Below are positions 1 through 9,669 of a DNA stretch of 64,000 nt, piece after piece (the stretch's first letter is position 1; every line of letters begins with the position of its first letter). The notes under the pieces are model-generated. The model saw only the letters and a list, made by a program, of their open reading frames with translations. It did no database searches and was not told the origin of the DNA. The translations under genes and the position numbers were made by a program. The stretch comes from Pyropia yezoensis (taxonomy: Eukaryota > Rhodophyta > Bangiophyceae > Bangiales > Bangiaceae). Location: NCBI GenBank assembly GCA_009829735.1, contig CM020620.1:14505420-14569419 (forward strand), given 5' to 3'.

Positions 1-798
1 CCGACTCGGCTGGGCCCTGGCGGAGACTTCAGGCCGGCGGGAGGGGGGGGTGGGGGTGGGATGAGAAAGCCTGTGCTGGGGCAGGGATGAGGGACGGGGG
101 GGAGCGCGTCGACCGTTGGCTGGGCAAGAGGGCGGCTGCGACCGTGACGGCGGCCCACCAGCCCTGACCGTCGGCGGCGCGCCGCAGGGCGGCGCGCGCG
201 CGCGCCGTTGAACGCGGTGGCCACTGGGCTTGGGCGGCAGAGAGGAGGGAAGCGATGGTGCGCCCTCTCTCCTGCCGCAGGAGTCCTGCGGGCGGCTGCG
301 TGCGGGTGTCCCGACGAGGAAGCAGAGATTTAGGTAGGTTGCTGTGGCCGGGCCTCTGGGCGAAGGAGCCTGCTCGCCTACCCTGCCTCTGTCATCAAAT
401 CTGGTCGCCCGTGAGGAGGCGTCAGACTACGTGTCTGGGTGGGGCCGCCGCCCTCGACGAGCGCCCGCCCCCCCCGGCGTTTCCCCCCCCGCCAGGGAGA
501 CGATGTGAGCAGCGTTCAAGTGCCACACCGAGCTAGTTCTCACGGTGGCCCCGTCCGACGCCAGACCTCCCTGACCATCATGGTCCTGGCGGCACACCAG
601 GGTTTTCAGGCTGCGGTCGCCGTCCGTAGCCAAACGGTCCGCCTCTTCTCTTCGTGTTTGCCGCGGTCGACACACACGCCCGCCTCTGGAGGCGCGCTCC
701 AGAGGGGGGGGCGGAAAGGCCACCCGTGCATTCGCCCTGTGCCCAGCCAGCCTGTCCCCCCCCCCCCCCCCCCCCCCGCTCCGCGCCGCGCGCCCCCC
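1..798. other. GC-rich non-coding flank
   Basis: No convincing gene is visible. Frames open on both strands are Arg/Pro/Ala-rich by-products of the base composition. A run of about 23 C lies near 755-777, just downstream of the stop of the PI-PLC-like gene on the minus strand, so part of this stretch is probably its 3' untranslated region. Confidence 0.5.
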
Positions 799-2316
799 TC
801 ACACGCACACCCGGTACCACGCCTTGGCCACACACGCGCGGCCTCCCAAGCCCAGCGCGCAGCACCCGTCGGCACACTCACGGCTGCCACGACACTTGCC
901 GCCGCGGCGCACACTCCCCGGCGCCGCCCGCGCGCGCTTGCACCCATTCCCCACCACTGGCTGCGGCTCACACACCTCCCCCGCCCCGCAGCCGCCACAC
1001 CCCGCCACCCCACACACCCGACACACGCACCGCCGGCGGAGGCGGTGGCACTCGCCGCTGCGGCAGTCGTCGCCCGCCGCGCAGGGGGCGCCCAGCGGGC
1101 CCCGCGGCCAGCACCGCCACCGCCGCCCGTCGCCCGCCGTCGGGCGCGTGTCACACGCCGCCGCCGCGGGGGGGCAGTGGGCCGACGATCCACACGAGGC
1201 GCCGGTGCACGCAAACGGGGTCCCCGCCGCCGCCCGCGGGCGAGAGCGGTCGTTGAGCCCCACCACGGCGGCGACAATGGCGGCGGACGTTACGTCCGTG
1301 GCGACCACCCCCGCCCACGGGACGGAGAGGGAGGCCAGCCAGGGGAGCACCACATCCCGGTTGGCCGCCGCCGCTGCCGCGCGGAGTGTCTGGTGCGGCG
1401 CCGGCACGACCGCGTCGCCCAGCAGCCCCGCCACCGTTGCGTCCAGAATCGTGTCGAGGGAGGGCGTCAGCAGCGGCTGGTGCATGTTGAGTGCCCCCGG
1501 AACGGTCCACGCCGTCGCGTTGGGGCCGCCCAGCGCCACGCACAGCTGCCCCCCCCACGGGGTGTTCCACCAGCGCGTCGCGTACACGCCGGTCCACACA
1601 CCAGCCGGCAGGGGGGACACCAGCACGGGGTCCTCGTTGCCCTTGAGCAGCACCACCCGCTTGCCCGCCGCGGCGAGCGCGCCCACCGGCACGGCCCGGT
1701 CCGACGGGGGCACCACGTAGGGCGCCAGCGGCTGGAGCGCCGCCGCCAGCGCCGCCGCCCGCACCTCATCCGCCGGCCGGTTGTCCCAGTCGCGGCGGAG
1801 CTTGACGACCACCACCTCGGACGGGTGGGCGGCCACAAAGGCGGCCACGTCCGCAACGACCACCGACAGGGGCACCAGGTACCACCGGTGGGCGGTCCAG
1901 ACGGTGCCGCGGCGGTCACGGAGGCGGAGGTCCAGGAAGCGGACGCCCGCGTCCAGCTGCGCCCGCACCGTCGCCACCTGCGTCAGCGCCCACGCCTGGC
2001 CCACCGCCACGCCCGCGGCTTCCAGGATGTCGGCCGCCGCGTCGCGGCGCGCCGACCCGTTGGGGCTCAACAGCCCAGACAGGGGGTCTGCCGGCGGCAG
2101 CGGCGGCGCCGTGTAGGCTGCCGAGTGGTGCGTGCCGGGGAGCGCCAGGTCGGTGAGGCGCGCGTCGGGGTAGGCGGCCATCCAGCTGGCCATGGGGGGG
2201 GTCCCCGCCGCCGCCGCCGCCGCCGTCGCGGCCGCCGTCACCAGCCACGCGGCCGCGGCGGCGGCGACGGCGGCGCCAAGCGCCACCCGCCGGTGGGTCT
2301 GCCCGCCCGCCGCCAT
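799..2316 (-). CDS. Secreted PI-PLC X-domain-like protein with Cys-rich C-terminus
   Basis: A single uninterrupted frame of 505 codons opens with ATG at 2316. Residues about 10-38 form a long Ala/Val/Leu signal sequence, so the product probably enters the secretory pathway. Residues 59-65 read LPGTHHS, the first catalytic-histidine motif of phosphatidylinositol-specific phospholipase C X domains. FLDLRL (127-132), AHRW (His143) and the VVVVKL strand (168-173) follow in the expected order of a TIM-barrel phosphodiesterase. The usual Asp after the first His (GTHDS) is His here, so exact chemistry is uncertain. Residues about 374-505 are rich in Cys (pairs such as CVCRVCG, DGCC) and resemble extracellular disulphide modules. 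No intron is needed. Fold is fairly sure; substrate is not. The gene is divergent from the frame starting at 3288. Confidence 0.8.
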   Translation of the reverse strand: MAAGGQTHRRVALGAAVAAAAAAWLVTAAATAAAAAAGTPPMASWMAAYPDARLTDLALPGTHHSAAYTAPPLPPADPLSGLLSPNGSARRDAAADILEAAGVAVGQAWALTQVATVRAQLDAGVRFLDLRLRDRRGTVWTAHRWYLVPLSVVVADVAAFVAAHPSEVVVVKLRRDWDNRPADEVRAAALAAALQPLAPYVVPPSDRAVPVGALAAAGKRVVLLKGNEDPVLVSPLPAGVWTGVYATRWWNTPWGGQLCVALGGPNATAWTVPGALNMHQPLLTPSLDTILDATVAGLLGDAVVPAPHQTLRAAAAAANRDVVLPWLASLSVPWAGVVATDVTSAAIVAAVVGLNDRSRPRAAAGTPFACTGASCGSSAHCPPAAAACDTRPTAGDGRRWRCWPRGPLGAPCAAGDDCRSGECHRLRRRCVCRVCGVAGCGGCGAGEVCEPQPVVGNGCKRARAAPGSVRRGGKCRGSRECADGCCALGLGGRACVAKAWYRVCV

Positions 2317-3287
2317 GCGGGGGAGCGGGGGGGGGGACGGACCTCCCAGCCAGAGAGTGGAAAGGAGGCGAGGGGGGGGGAGGGGGGGTGAGAAAGAAGG
2401 GGCGGGGTCGCTGCCCCTAACAAGCGATCAAGGGCTGGGCAGGTGGGTAGGGGGGGGTGGGGGGGGGGGGAGGATGGAAAGGTGTGGATTGGCCACGGTA
2501 CCTTGGCCACCCGCGTTGGCGGAGGAGGGCCCCCGCGGGGTGTGGGTGGCCAGCTTGGACCGGCAGTGATCGCGGGGGCGGAATCGTGGGGGGTGTGACG
2601 CGGGGCGGCAGGGACGGAAGGGTCGGGCGGTGCGTGCGTTGGTCAGCACAGACTGGAGCAGTCGGGGGCGGAGCGGACGCAGCACCCGCTGCATGGATGG
2701 GGGGGGGGGGGGGGGGGGGGGGGGCGGTGTTGCCGCGGCACGCACGCACGCGCACGCACGCTCCTGGTCGCAAGAAGGGCCAAGGAAACAGGGGGGGACG
2801 GGGGCATCCCGCTCTGCGCCTGGCGCCAGCGCGCGCCAGCGCACGCCCGCACGTAGCCAGTTGTCCTGCTCGCCGTGCACGGGCCGCGGTCGTGACGAGG
2901 ACCCCGAAACGTGCGCACTGCAACGGCAGTCGCCCCCGATGCAAGAAGGCTTTGGTGGGCGGCGATGCGGCGTGCGGCGCTCCCGGTGAACCTTTGACCA
3001 GTCTGTGATTGACAAGAGAGTAGTTGCAAAGGTCGAAGTCCATTCCGTGACCCTCGCAACGTGTCACCAGCGGTAGGTTGTCCAGTTCAAACCTTCAAAG
3101 CCGGCACAGCACCGCCAGCATCATGCGCGGGTCGGGGGCTGCTCGCCGACAACGTTTGCCCCTTCTCACCGCCCAAGTCCCAGAGCGCCCCCCTGCGCCC
3201 CCCCCCGCCCATCCTGCTTCTCCTCCTTCCTGGCTCGCTACTGCGCCGCGTCGCGTCGCTTTCCTGCCCTCCCGTGCCTGGGCGCCG
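2317..3287. promoter_or_regulatory. Divergent intergenic region with long G runs
   Basis: This lies between the starts of the PI-PLC-like gene (-) and the next plus-strand frame, so it should hold both promoters. It contains G runs around 2451-2471 and 2698-2724. Open frames here are Pro/Gly/Arg-rich, differ between strands and show no domain. No TATA box or other element could be assigned with confidence. Confidence 0.4.
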
Positions 3288-3973
3288 ATGGCCGCCGCCC
3301 CCGACTGGGCGGCCGCGGCGGCGGCGGTGGGGGTGCCGCCCGCCGCGCTTCCACCCCCCACCCCCTCAGCCCCAGCACCCCCACCTGGCGGCAGTGGTCA
3401 CCCTACCGTCCTGTCTGCGGTGGCCGCCTACCTCGCCGCGCCGCCACCCGCGGCGCCGCCCCGTGGCGGCGGCGGCGGCGGTGTGCGCGACGGCGGCGGC
3501 GGCTGCGGCGGCGGGGGAGCCGGGACTGGCGGCGGCGGCGCGGTCACCCCTACTACCCCCCCCCCTCCTCTGCTCCCCGCCTTCACCGCCCTCACCCGCC
3601 ACCTCACCGCTGTGGCCGCCGACGCGCCCGCCGCCACCACCCGGCTGCTGCCATCGCGGCCGGTGGTGGTCATCCCCCCCGCGTCGCAGGCGGCTGTACT
3701 GACCGCCGCGAGGCGGGCGGCGGAGCTGGCCGTCGCCGCCGACGACCTGCGCTGGGCGGCGGGGTGGGTCGTTGGGCGGGAAGACCTGGCGGAGGTGGGG
3801 GGGGGGGGGGTGGCGGGGGCGGGGACCGGGGGGATGACGGGGGGGGGGGGGTGAGCGACCTGGCACGCCGTCTGGCGGGGGGGGGGGAAGCGCTTGACGC
3901 GCTGCGGCGGCGGCGGGATGCGACAGCACGGACGGTTGAGGAGGCGGGGCTGGCGATGATGAAGACGGAATGA
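3288..3973 (+). CDS. Unrecognised Ala-rich protein, frame broken in poly-G
   Basis: The frame runs from ATG at 3288 (upstream ATGs at 3123 and 3078 are also in frame) to a TGA at 3852-3854. Pro/Ala and Gly-rich low-complexity segments surround a helical stretch (about 3570-3790) rich in Ala, Leu and Arg. The stop lies inside the second of two G runs (3797-3810 and 3839-3851). In the next frame the sequence continues as a charged amphipathic helix (VSDLARRLAGGG..., ending AMMKTE) to a TAA/TGA-type stop at 3973. Both halves look coding, so the break is probably a G-run length error, a true indel or a short intron (a GTGAGC donor-like string sits at the junction). I recognise no family; a coiled-coil adaptor-like protein is possible. 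Confidence 0.45.
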
Positions 3974-4354
3974 TAGGGGGCGAGGCTGGACGTCTCCCAC
4001 GCGCGAGGCACGCCCATTGCAGGCCCCATCCCGCCCCTCTTGAGGCGCAGGAGAGCGGTAGCAGCTGCTGCTGGGCGCCTGCTTGCCGGGGACGACGAAC
4101 AGACCCAGAAGCGGGAACCATTTTTGCACGAGTTGACCGACGCAAGACCTACAGCACAAACCAACCCGAAAAGCATACACTACACACGCACAACTTCTAA
4201 TCATCCAACAGGGGTTTAGGTGTGGCCGCCAAGAAGCCACACCGCGGGGGGAAGGGGAAAATACAACAGCCGGGCCATTCCGCGAGTGTGCTGTACAAGC
4301 CGCGGTGTGGCCACACCAAAAAAAAGAAGACGGAAGAGAACCGGGGGCGACTGC
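3974..4354. other. Convergent intergenic region
   Basis: This spacer lies between the end of the Ala-rich gene (+) and the stop of ribonucleotide reductase R2 (-), so it holds both 3' ends. It is less GC-rich than the flanking genes, with AT-richer strings near 4150-4205 and 4310-4330 that could serve 3'-end formation. No gene is seen. Confidence 0.4.
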
Positions 4355-5778
4355 TCAGAAGTCCGCGTCGAGAGTGAAGACGTTGTCCGCCTTGTCACCC
4401 GTGACGCCCGCCTTCTGGTACTCACCAACGCGCTTCTCGAAAAAGTTGGTCTTGCCCTGCATGGAGATCATCTCCATCCAGTCAAACGGGTTGGCCGAGC
4501 CGTACGTCTTGTCGTAGCCGAGCGCCTGCAGCAGCCGGTCCGCCACAAACTCAATGTACGTCGACATCATCGCTACGTTCATGCCAATGAGGCCGACGCT
4601 CAGGGCGTCGCACAGAAAGGCCTTCTCGGCATCCACCGCGTCGCGGATGATGGCCACCACCCGCTCCTCGGGCAGCCGCTCGGGGAGCATCGAGTAGAGG
4701 AGGCACGCAAAGTCACAATGGAGTCCCTCGTCCCGCGAGATGAGCTCATTCGAGAAGGTCAAGCCCGGCATGAGCCCCCGCTTCTTAAGCCAAAAGATGG
4801 CGCAAAAGGAGCCCGAGAAGAAGATACCCTCCACCGCGGCAAAGGCCACCAGGCGCTCGGCAAAGGACGCAGACGAGCCCATCCACCGGAGCGCCCAGTC
4901 GGCCTTGTCCTTGACCGCCGGGATACGCTCAATGGCGTGGAAGAGCAGGTCCTTCTCCGCTGCGTCCTTGATGTACGTGTCAATGAGGAGGGAGTAGGTC
5001 TCTGAGTGCACGTTCTCCATGGCGCCCTGGAAGGAGTAGAAGCAGCGCGCTTCAGGGAGCTGCACGTCGGCAGAGAAGCGGGAGAGCAGGTTCTCCAGCA
5101 CAATCCCGTCAGACGAGGCAAAGAAGGCGAGGACGTGCTTGATAAAGTGGCGCTCCGGGTCCGACAGGCCGTCCCAGTGCTGCAGGTCATGCGACAAGTC
5201 AATCTCCTCAGCCGTCCAAAACGAAGCCTGCATCAATGGAGTACAAGTGTGTGCGGGGGGAGAGGACAATGAGGTCCAGTACATACAGCAAAGACAGAGC
5301 AGCAGGTCAGTAACTGAACGCGGCCCTCTGCAGCACCCCCACACCCCCCAAACCACTCAACTAAACCGCGGAGCCGCAGCCTGGCGCGCCCGAGCTCACA
5401 TGATAGCCAGATGACTGCCACTCCCTTCCCCCACTCCCTGTGTCCCGCCCCACAGGCGCCACGCACCTCGTGCTTCTTGTACATCTCCCATATCTTGGGG
5501 TGGCGAATAGGGAAGAGGGTGTACCGCTCCGCCGCTTCGGCACGGAACACGTCAGGCACGTCGGTGACGGCTGCCGCCACCAGCGCCGCCGCGGCGGGCG
5601 GTGGAGACGGCGACGCGACGGCCGTCACGCCGACACCGCCACCATCCACCTCCATCATGGGCTGCGGCGCCTTGGCCGCCCGCCCAGCCTCCGCATCGTA
5701 CGCCGCGCCGTCCGCGGTGGGGTGGCGGAGGGGGAGGGTAACGCCGCCCAGAGGCGCCGCCACCTTCTTGCTCGCCAT
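4355..5778 (-). CDS. RNR2: Ribonucleoside-diphosphate reductase small subunit (R2)
   Basis: Two exons, 5778-5467 and 5227-4355, join in phase 0 to give about 394 residues, the normal eukaryotic R2 length. R2 carries the diiron-tyrosyl radical cofactor used by R1 to reduce ribonucleotides to deoxyribonucleotides. Exon 1 has a variable N-terminus and the family string [16 protein letters not shown]; exon 2 resumes with [12 protein letters not shown]. All metal ligands and the radical Tyr are present: Asp in FFASSDG, Glu/His/Tyr in [10 protein letters not shown], Glu in VEGIFFSG and Glu/His in DEGLH. The C-terminus ends FTLDADF, the peptide that docks on R1. The protein appears intact and functional. 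Its 5' end faces the cysteinyl-tRNA synthetase gene. Confidence 0.96.
5228..5466 (-). other. Intron of the R2 gene
   Basis: On the minus strand the donor is GAG|GTGCGT and the acceptor TGCAG|GCTTCG, 239 nt apart. Splicing joins ...YKKHE to ASFWTAEE exactly as in other R2 proteins. It is the only intron I can place with confidence in the window. Confidence 0.9.
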
Positions 5779-6780
5779 GACGACAGAAGGGGGGGGAGGG
5801 ACGGTGGGGGGTAGGGAGAAGGGAGGAGGGGAAGGGGTGGACGAAGCGGGGATGCGTCACAGGCAAACGGGGGAAGAGGCCTGGGGGTGGTCGTGCAAGG
5901 CCGTGGGGCGAGAAGGGGGGGCGTGGGGGCAGCTGGGCGAAGAGCGGGGGGGGGGGAACAAGGACGGGCGGGGGGGGCGGTGCGTGCGGCGGAGCGACGA
6001 CGGCCAGTGACTGGGGAGCGTGTGGATGGTCGGTAGGCAGCAGGCCGGGAGAGAGGGCCGTCGACATCGACGCGCGAGCGGCGGCAGACCCTTAAACAGG
6101 AAGAGCCTACCCGTGGCCGTCGCCGTCGACCCCCGTCCCAGGTGGGCACGCAGCGCCGCGCGCCACTCCCGCTGCCACAGGGCGGGCGGTGACGGGGGTG
6201 GGGGACTCGGCCGCCGCCACCGAGCCCGGGCGCGCGCGCGCGCGCGCGATGGAGCAGCGTCGCCAGAAGCGGGGCGGGGCGGGGCGGATGCGGGCGGGTA
6301 TCGATGGGGGGGGTGGGGAGGCGGGGGGGTACGACTCCACCAGCCCCCGGCGGGGGTCGCGGCGGCGGCCGGCAGGCCGCCGGCCGGGCAGCGGGCGGCG
6401 CACGACCTGACCCGCGCAGACGGCAGGCGGGCCGCCGCGACGTCCCGCGCAACGGCAGAGGCCTCGCGCGGGGAGCGGGGGGAGGTTGCGCGCCCGTGGA
6501 GGCGACAAACCGCCCTCGCCGGGCGGCGGGTGCACGGCTGTTGGGTGCTGGGGGTGGCGCCAAGAATTTCCGTGGATCATTTCGCCAGAACTCAACATGA
6601 AAAGTACATGGATTGGAGTGCTCAATTGTGATGCTTGACGCGGATCAGCGAGGGCTTCCGCCGCCACCGGTGCACCACCTCCCCCCCCCCCCCCCGACAG
6701 TCCCCTTGTCTGTGACGGTTTCCTCACCGCCGTCACTTCCACCATCCCCTGACCATAGACCCCTCTCCCATCCCACCATC
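5779..6780. promoter_or_regulatory. Shared upstream region of R2 and CysRS genes
   Basis: This 1-kb spacer separates the divergent starts of the R2 gene and the cysteinyl-tRNA synthetase gene. It contains several G runs, a GC alternating tract (CG)n near 6228-6247, and a GGCGCCAA string near 6557-6564 whose reverse complement resembles E2F sites known at S-phase genes in plants and animals. That site lies closer to the CysRS start, so its meaning is unclear. No convincing gene lies here. Confidence 0.4.
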
Positions 6781-9230
6781 ATGTCCATCTCCCGCGTGGC
6801 CTTCCCCCCCCTACGGCGCCTGCCGCTGGGCTCCCCCTGGCGATGGAGGTGCCACCTTCCTTTGGCAACTCCCCTCGCGGCCGCCCCCCCCCCACACCGG
6901 TGGCTGGCCGCTACCGCCCCGGCTGCCGCCGCCGCGGCTGCCGCCGCGGCGCCACCCGTCGGCGGCACCCCGCCGCCGTCCCCCCCCCCCCATCCCTCTG
7001 CCCGCCCGCCCCTGCGGGTTCGCCAGACCCGCCCCGGCCGCATGACGGTGGAGGCGGTCCCCCTGCCCCCCCCCGGGGGCGCCCTCGCCATGTACACCTG
7101 CGGCCCGACCGTGTACGCCGACGCGCACCTGGGCCACGCGCGCACGTACGTGACGCTCGATATCCTCCGCCGCGTGACGGGGCGGTTTTTTGGGATGCCC
7201 CTCGTGTATGCCGTCGGTGTCACGGATGTGGACGATAAGATTGTGGCGGCCGCCGCGGCGGTGGACGCGGCGACGGTGGCGACGGATGCGGCGGCGGCGG
7301 CAGCGGGGGTGGATAGGGGGGGGGGGGGGGGGGGGGGGAGGGAGGCGACGCATTGTCTGGCTCTGCCGCTGCACTGCCCGCCAGAGGCGGCACGCCCACT
7401 GCTGTGCTGCTGGCGCGGCACTACGAGGCGCGCTTCTGGGCAGACATGGACGCCCTCGGCGTGGCGCCGCCGTCGGCCATCCTCCGCGTGTCGGCGCACA
7501 TCCCCGCGATTGTGGCCTACATCCAGGACCTGCTCGACGCGGGTGCCGCGTACGTTCCCGACGGCGGCGACGGCGGCGACGGCTCCGTCTATTTTTCCGT
7601 CGACGCCGCTCCGGGCGGCGCGTACGGCCGCCTCGAGACGCCCCCGTCCCTGCAGGAGCCCCCGCCCCCCCCCACCACCCCCACCCCCACCTCTGCGGTG
7701 ACCACCGCTGCCGCCGCCGCCCCCACCGGCAAGCGGCACCCCCGGGACTTTGCGCTGTGGAAGGGGGTCCCGCCGGGGGAGCCGGTGGGGTGGGACAGCC
7801 CCTGGGGCCGCGGCCGCCCCGGCTGGCACGTGGAGTGCGCGGCGATGGCGTCGGCCTACTTTCGGGCGGCCGCCCCGGCGGGCGGCGGCCGCCTCGACAT
7901 TCACGCGGGGGGGGTGGACATTCGGTTTCCGCACCACGAGAATGAGCTCGCTGCTGCCGAGGCGCACGCCGCCGGCGCGGCCGCCGCCCCCGCCACCACC
8001 GCGTGTGTGGTGTGTGCGGCACCGCCGTCAAGCGAGGCGGGGGGGGGAGGGGGCGCTGCGGCTGCAACCGCCGCCGGCTCCGACGGCCGCCCCCCGTGGG
8101 TTCGACACTGGTGGCACACGGGGCTGCTGGTGAATAAGGCGAATGAGAAGCTGAGCAAGAGCGCCGGCGACGCGGGCACCATCCGCGGGTGGCTCGCCGC
8201 GGGTGGTGGCGCGGCCGGTGGCGGCGGGGGTGGGGGTGGGGGTGGGGGTGGGGGTGGCGGCGGCGACGGCGGGTCGGTGCCGCCGCCGGTGGGGGGCACC
8301 CCCGAAGAGCGCGCTGACGCGTTCCGCCTCTTTTGTCTGACCCACCGGTGGGACGCCCCCGCCGCATGGTCCGACGACCGTGCCCGGGAGGGCCTCCGCC
8401 TTCTCCGCCGCCTGCGCGCGTTTTTACGTGCCGCGGCGGCGGCGCCCCCAACACCCCCCGGCGCCGCCGCCGGCGCCGCCGCCGCCAACGCCATCGAGCG
8501 GGCGGAGGCAGCTCCTCCACCCCCGCCGGCCGCCGCCACCCCCGACACGTGCACGTCTGCCGACGCGCTGTCCGTGACGATCGCGACGGCCGAGGCGGCC
8601 GCCGCCGTCGCGGACCGCCTGGCCGACTCGTTTGACACCCGCGGCGCCGTCGAGGCGCTCCTGCGGCTCGAGGCGACCGCGTCTGCGGCCGCACGCCGCG
8701 CCGACACAGCGGCTGCCACCGCCGCGGCGGCCCCAAATGCCGCCAACAACGACGCGGCGGGCCATCCCTTCCCGCCGGCCGCGCTCGGCGGCACCACCGG
8801 GGTGCGGCTGGCCTTGGCGGGCGCCGCGGCGCTCATTGCCGACACCGCCGCCCTCTTTGGCCTCAACGCCCGGTGGCGCCCCGAGGGGAGGGGGGGGGGG
8901 AGGGGTGCCTCTGGCGACGGCAACGACGGTGGTGGGGGCGGTGGCGGCGGCAGTGGCAGTGGCGGCGTGCCCACCGCCACCGCCGACGCGGCGATTGACA
9001 CGCTGGTGGCGTTTCGGGCGGCCGTCCGGGCGGCCGCTCGGGGCGCCATGGCCGCCAAGGGCGACGGCGACGGCGCGGCGGCGGCGACGGCGGCGGCGGC
9101 GGCGCTGCCCGCCGACCTCCTCCGCCTGTGTGACGAGGTACGCGACGGGGGGCTCAGGCGGGGGCTGGGCGTCATCCTCCATGATGCCGACGCTCGAACG
9201 GGAGGGGGGGGCACGTGGACCCGCGGTTGA
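6781..9230 (+). CDS. CARS: Cysteinyl-tRNA synthetase, organelle-targeted, frameshift in poly-G
   Basis: This enzyme charges tRNA-Cys. From ATG 6781 about 60 residues rich in Arg, Ala, Pro and Leu look like a mitochondrial or plastid transit peptide. The catalytic domain starts at MYTCGPTVYADAHLGHART (7090 on), containing the first zinc Cys and the HIGH-type motif HLGH. After a run of 23 G (7316-7338) the protein continues in another frame with VLLARHYEARFW and then all remaining signatures: WHVECAAM (zinc Cys), DIHAGGVDI, FPHHENE (zinc His and Glu, 7926-7946) and the KMSKS equivalent KLSKS (8148-8162). Ala/Gly-rich inserts interrupt the domain near 8030-8070 and 8215-8280, and the C-terminal helical region is unusually long and Ala-rich. 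The stop is at 9228-9230. The single frame change inside the G run is probably a sequencing or assembly error, but true inactivation cannot be excluded. Confidence 0.9.
7316..7338 (+). repeat. 23-nt poly-G run inside CysRS
   Basis: An uninterrupted run of 23 G separates two halves of the synthetase that lie in different frames. The run would encode a Gly stretch. Its length must differ by one or two bases from what is shown for the two halves to form one protein. Confidence 0.9.
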
Positions 9231-9669
9231 CGCTCCGGAGGGGGGACTGCCGTCACAGTGGCTTCGTCGTCGGTCTCGCCTTCCGCCCCCCTCTCGCGGC
9301 CACTTCCGCGGCTGTGATGTTGACGACAGCCGCCGTCGGCGGCGGCCGCGGCGACGGCGGTGGCAGCGGCTACAGTGGGAGAAACGGAGGGGTGTCTGCC
9401 GTGACTCCCTAGGCAAGGCATTGAAGGAAGAAAGACTGAAGGACGAAAGCAAGCGGGGACGAGGGGAGCCAAGGTCCCCCTGCCCAGGGGCGGCCATTAG
9501 CAAGCCACCCACGCAAGACCCGCCAGCCTCTCGGAAAGACCACACCCCTTTCCGACCATGGCCCTCCTACCCCTCCAGCCCAGCTCGTCCCGCCCTTGCC
9601 CCGACCAAAGCCTCCCGAAAAGCCACCAATCCGACGCGTCTCCCCTCCCCCCCGCACGCCCCCCCATTC
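9231..9669. other. Convergent intergenic region
   Basis: This spacer sits between the stop of the CysRS gene (+) and the stop of the phosphatase gene (-). Reading frames on both strands run on from the neighbours without domain content. It presumably contains both 3' untranslated regions. Confidence 0.4.

Noticed and set aside
439-2391. 650-codon plus-strand frame across the PI-PLC-like gene
   Set aside because: It is Arg/Pro/Ala-rich and mirrors the minus-strand gene, which carries clear domain motifs. It is a shadow of GC-rich codon usage.
6228-6247. Alternating CG tract as possible Z-DNA regulatory element
   Set aside because: Short CG alternations are frequent in this GC-rich DNA and nothing else marks this one.
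6811-8736. 641-codon minus-strand frame across CysRS
   Set aside because: It is Arg/Pro-rich with no motif, and lies opposite the conserved synthetase domains.
7901-9472. 523-codon minus-strand frame over the end of CysRS
   Set aside because: It is Ala/Pro/Arg-rich low complexity, antisense to a conserved protein. Composition alone explains its length.
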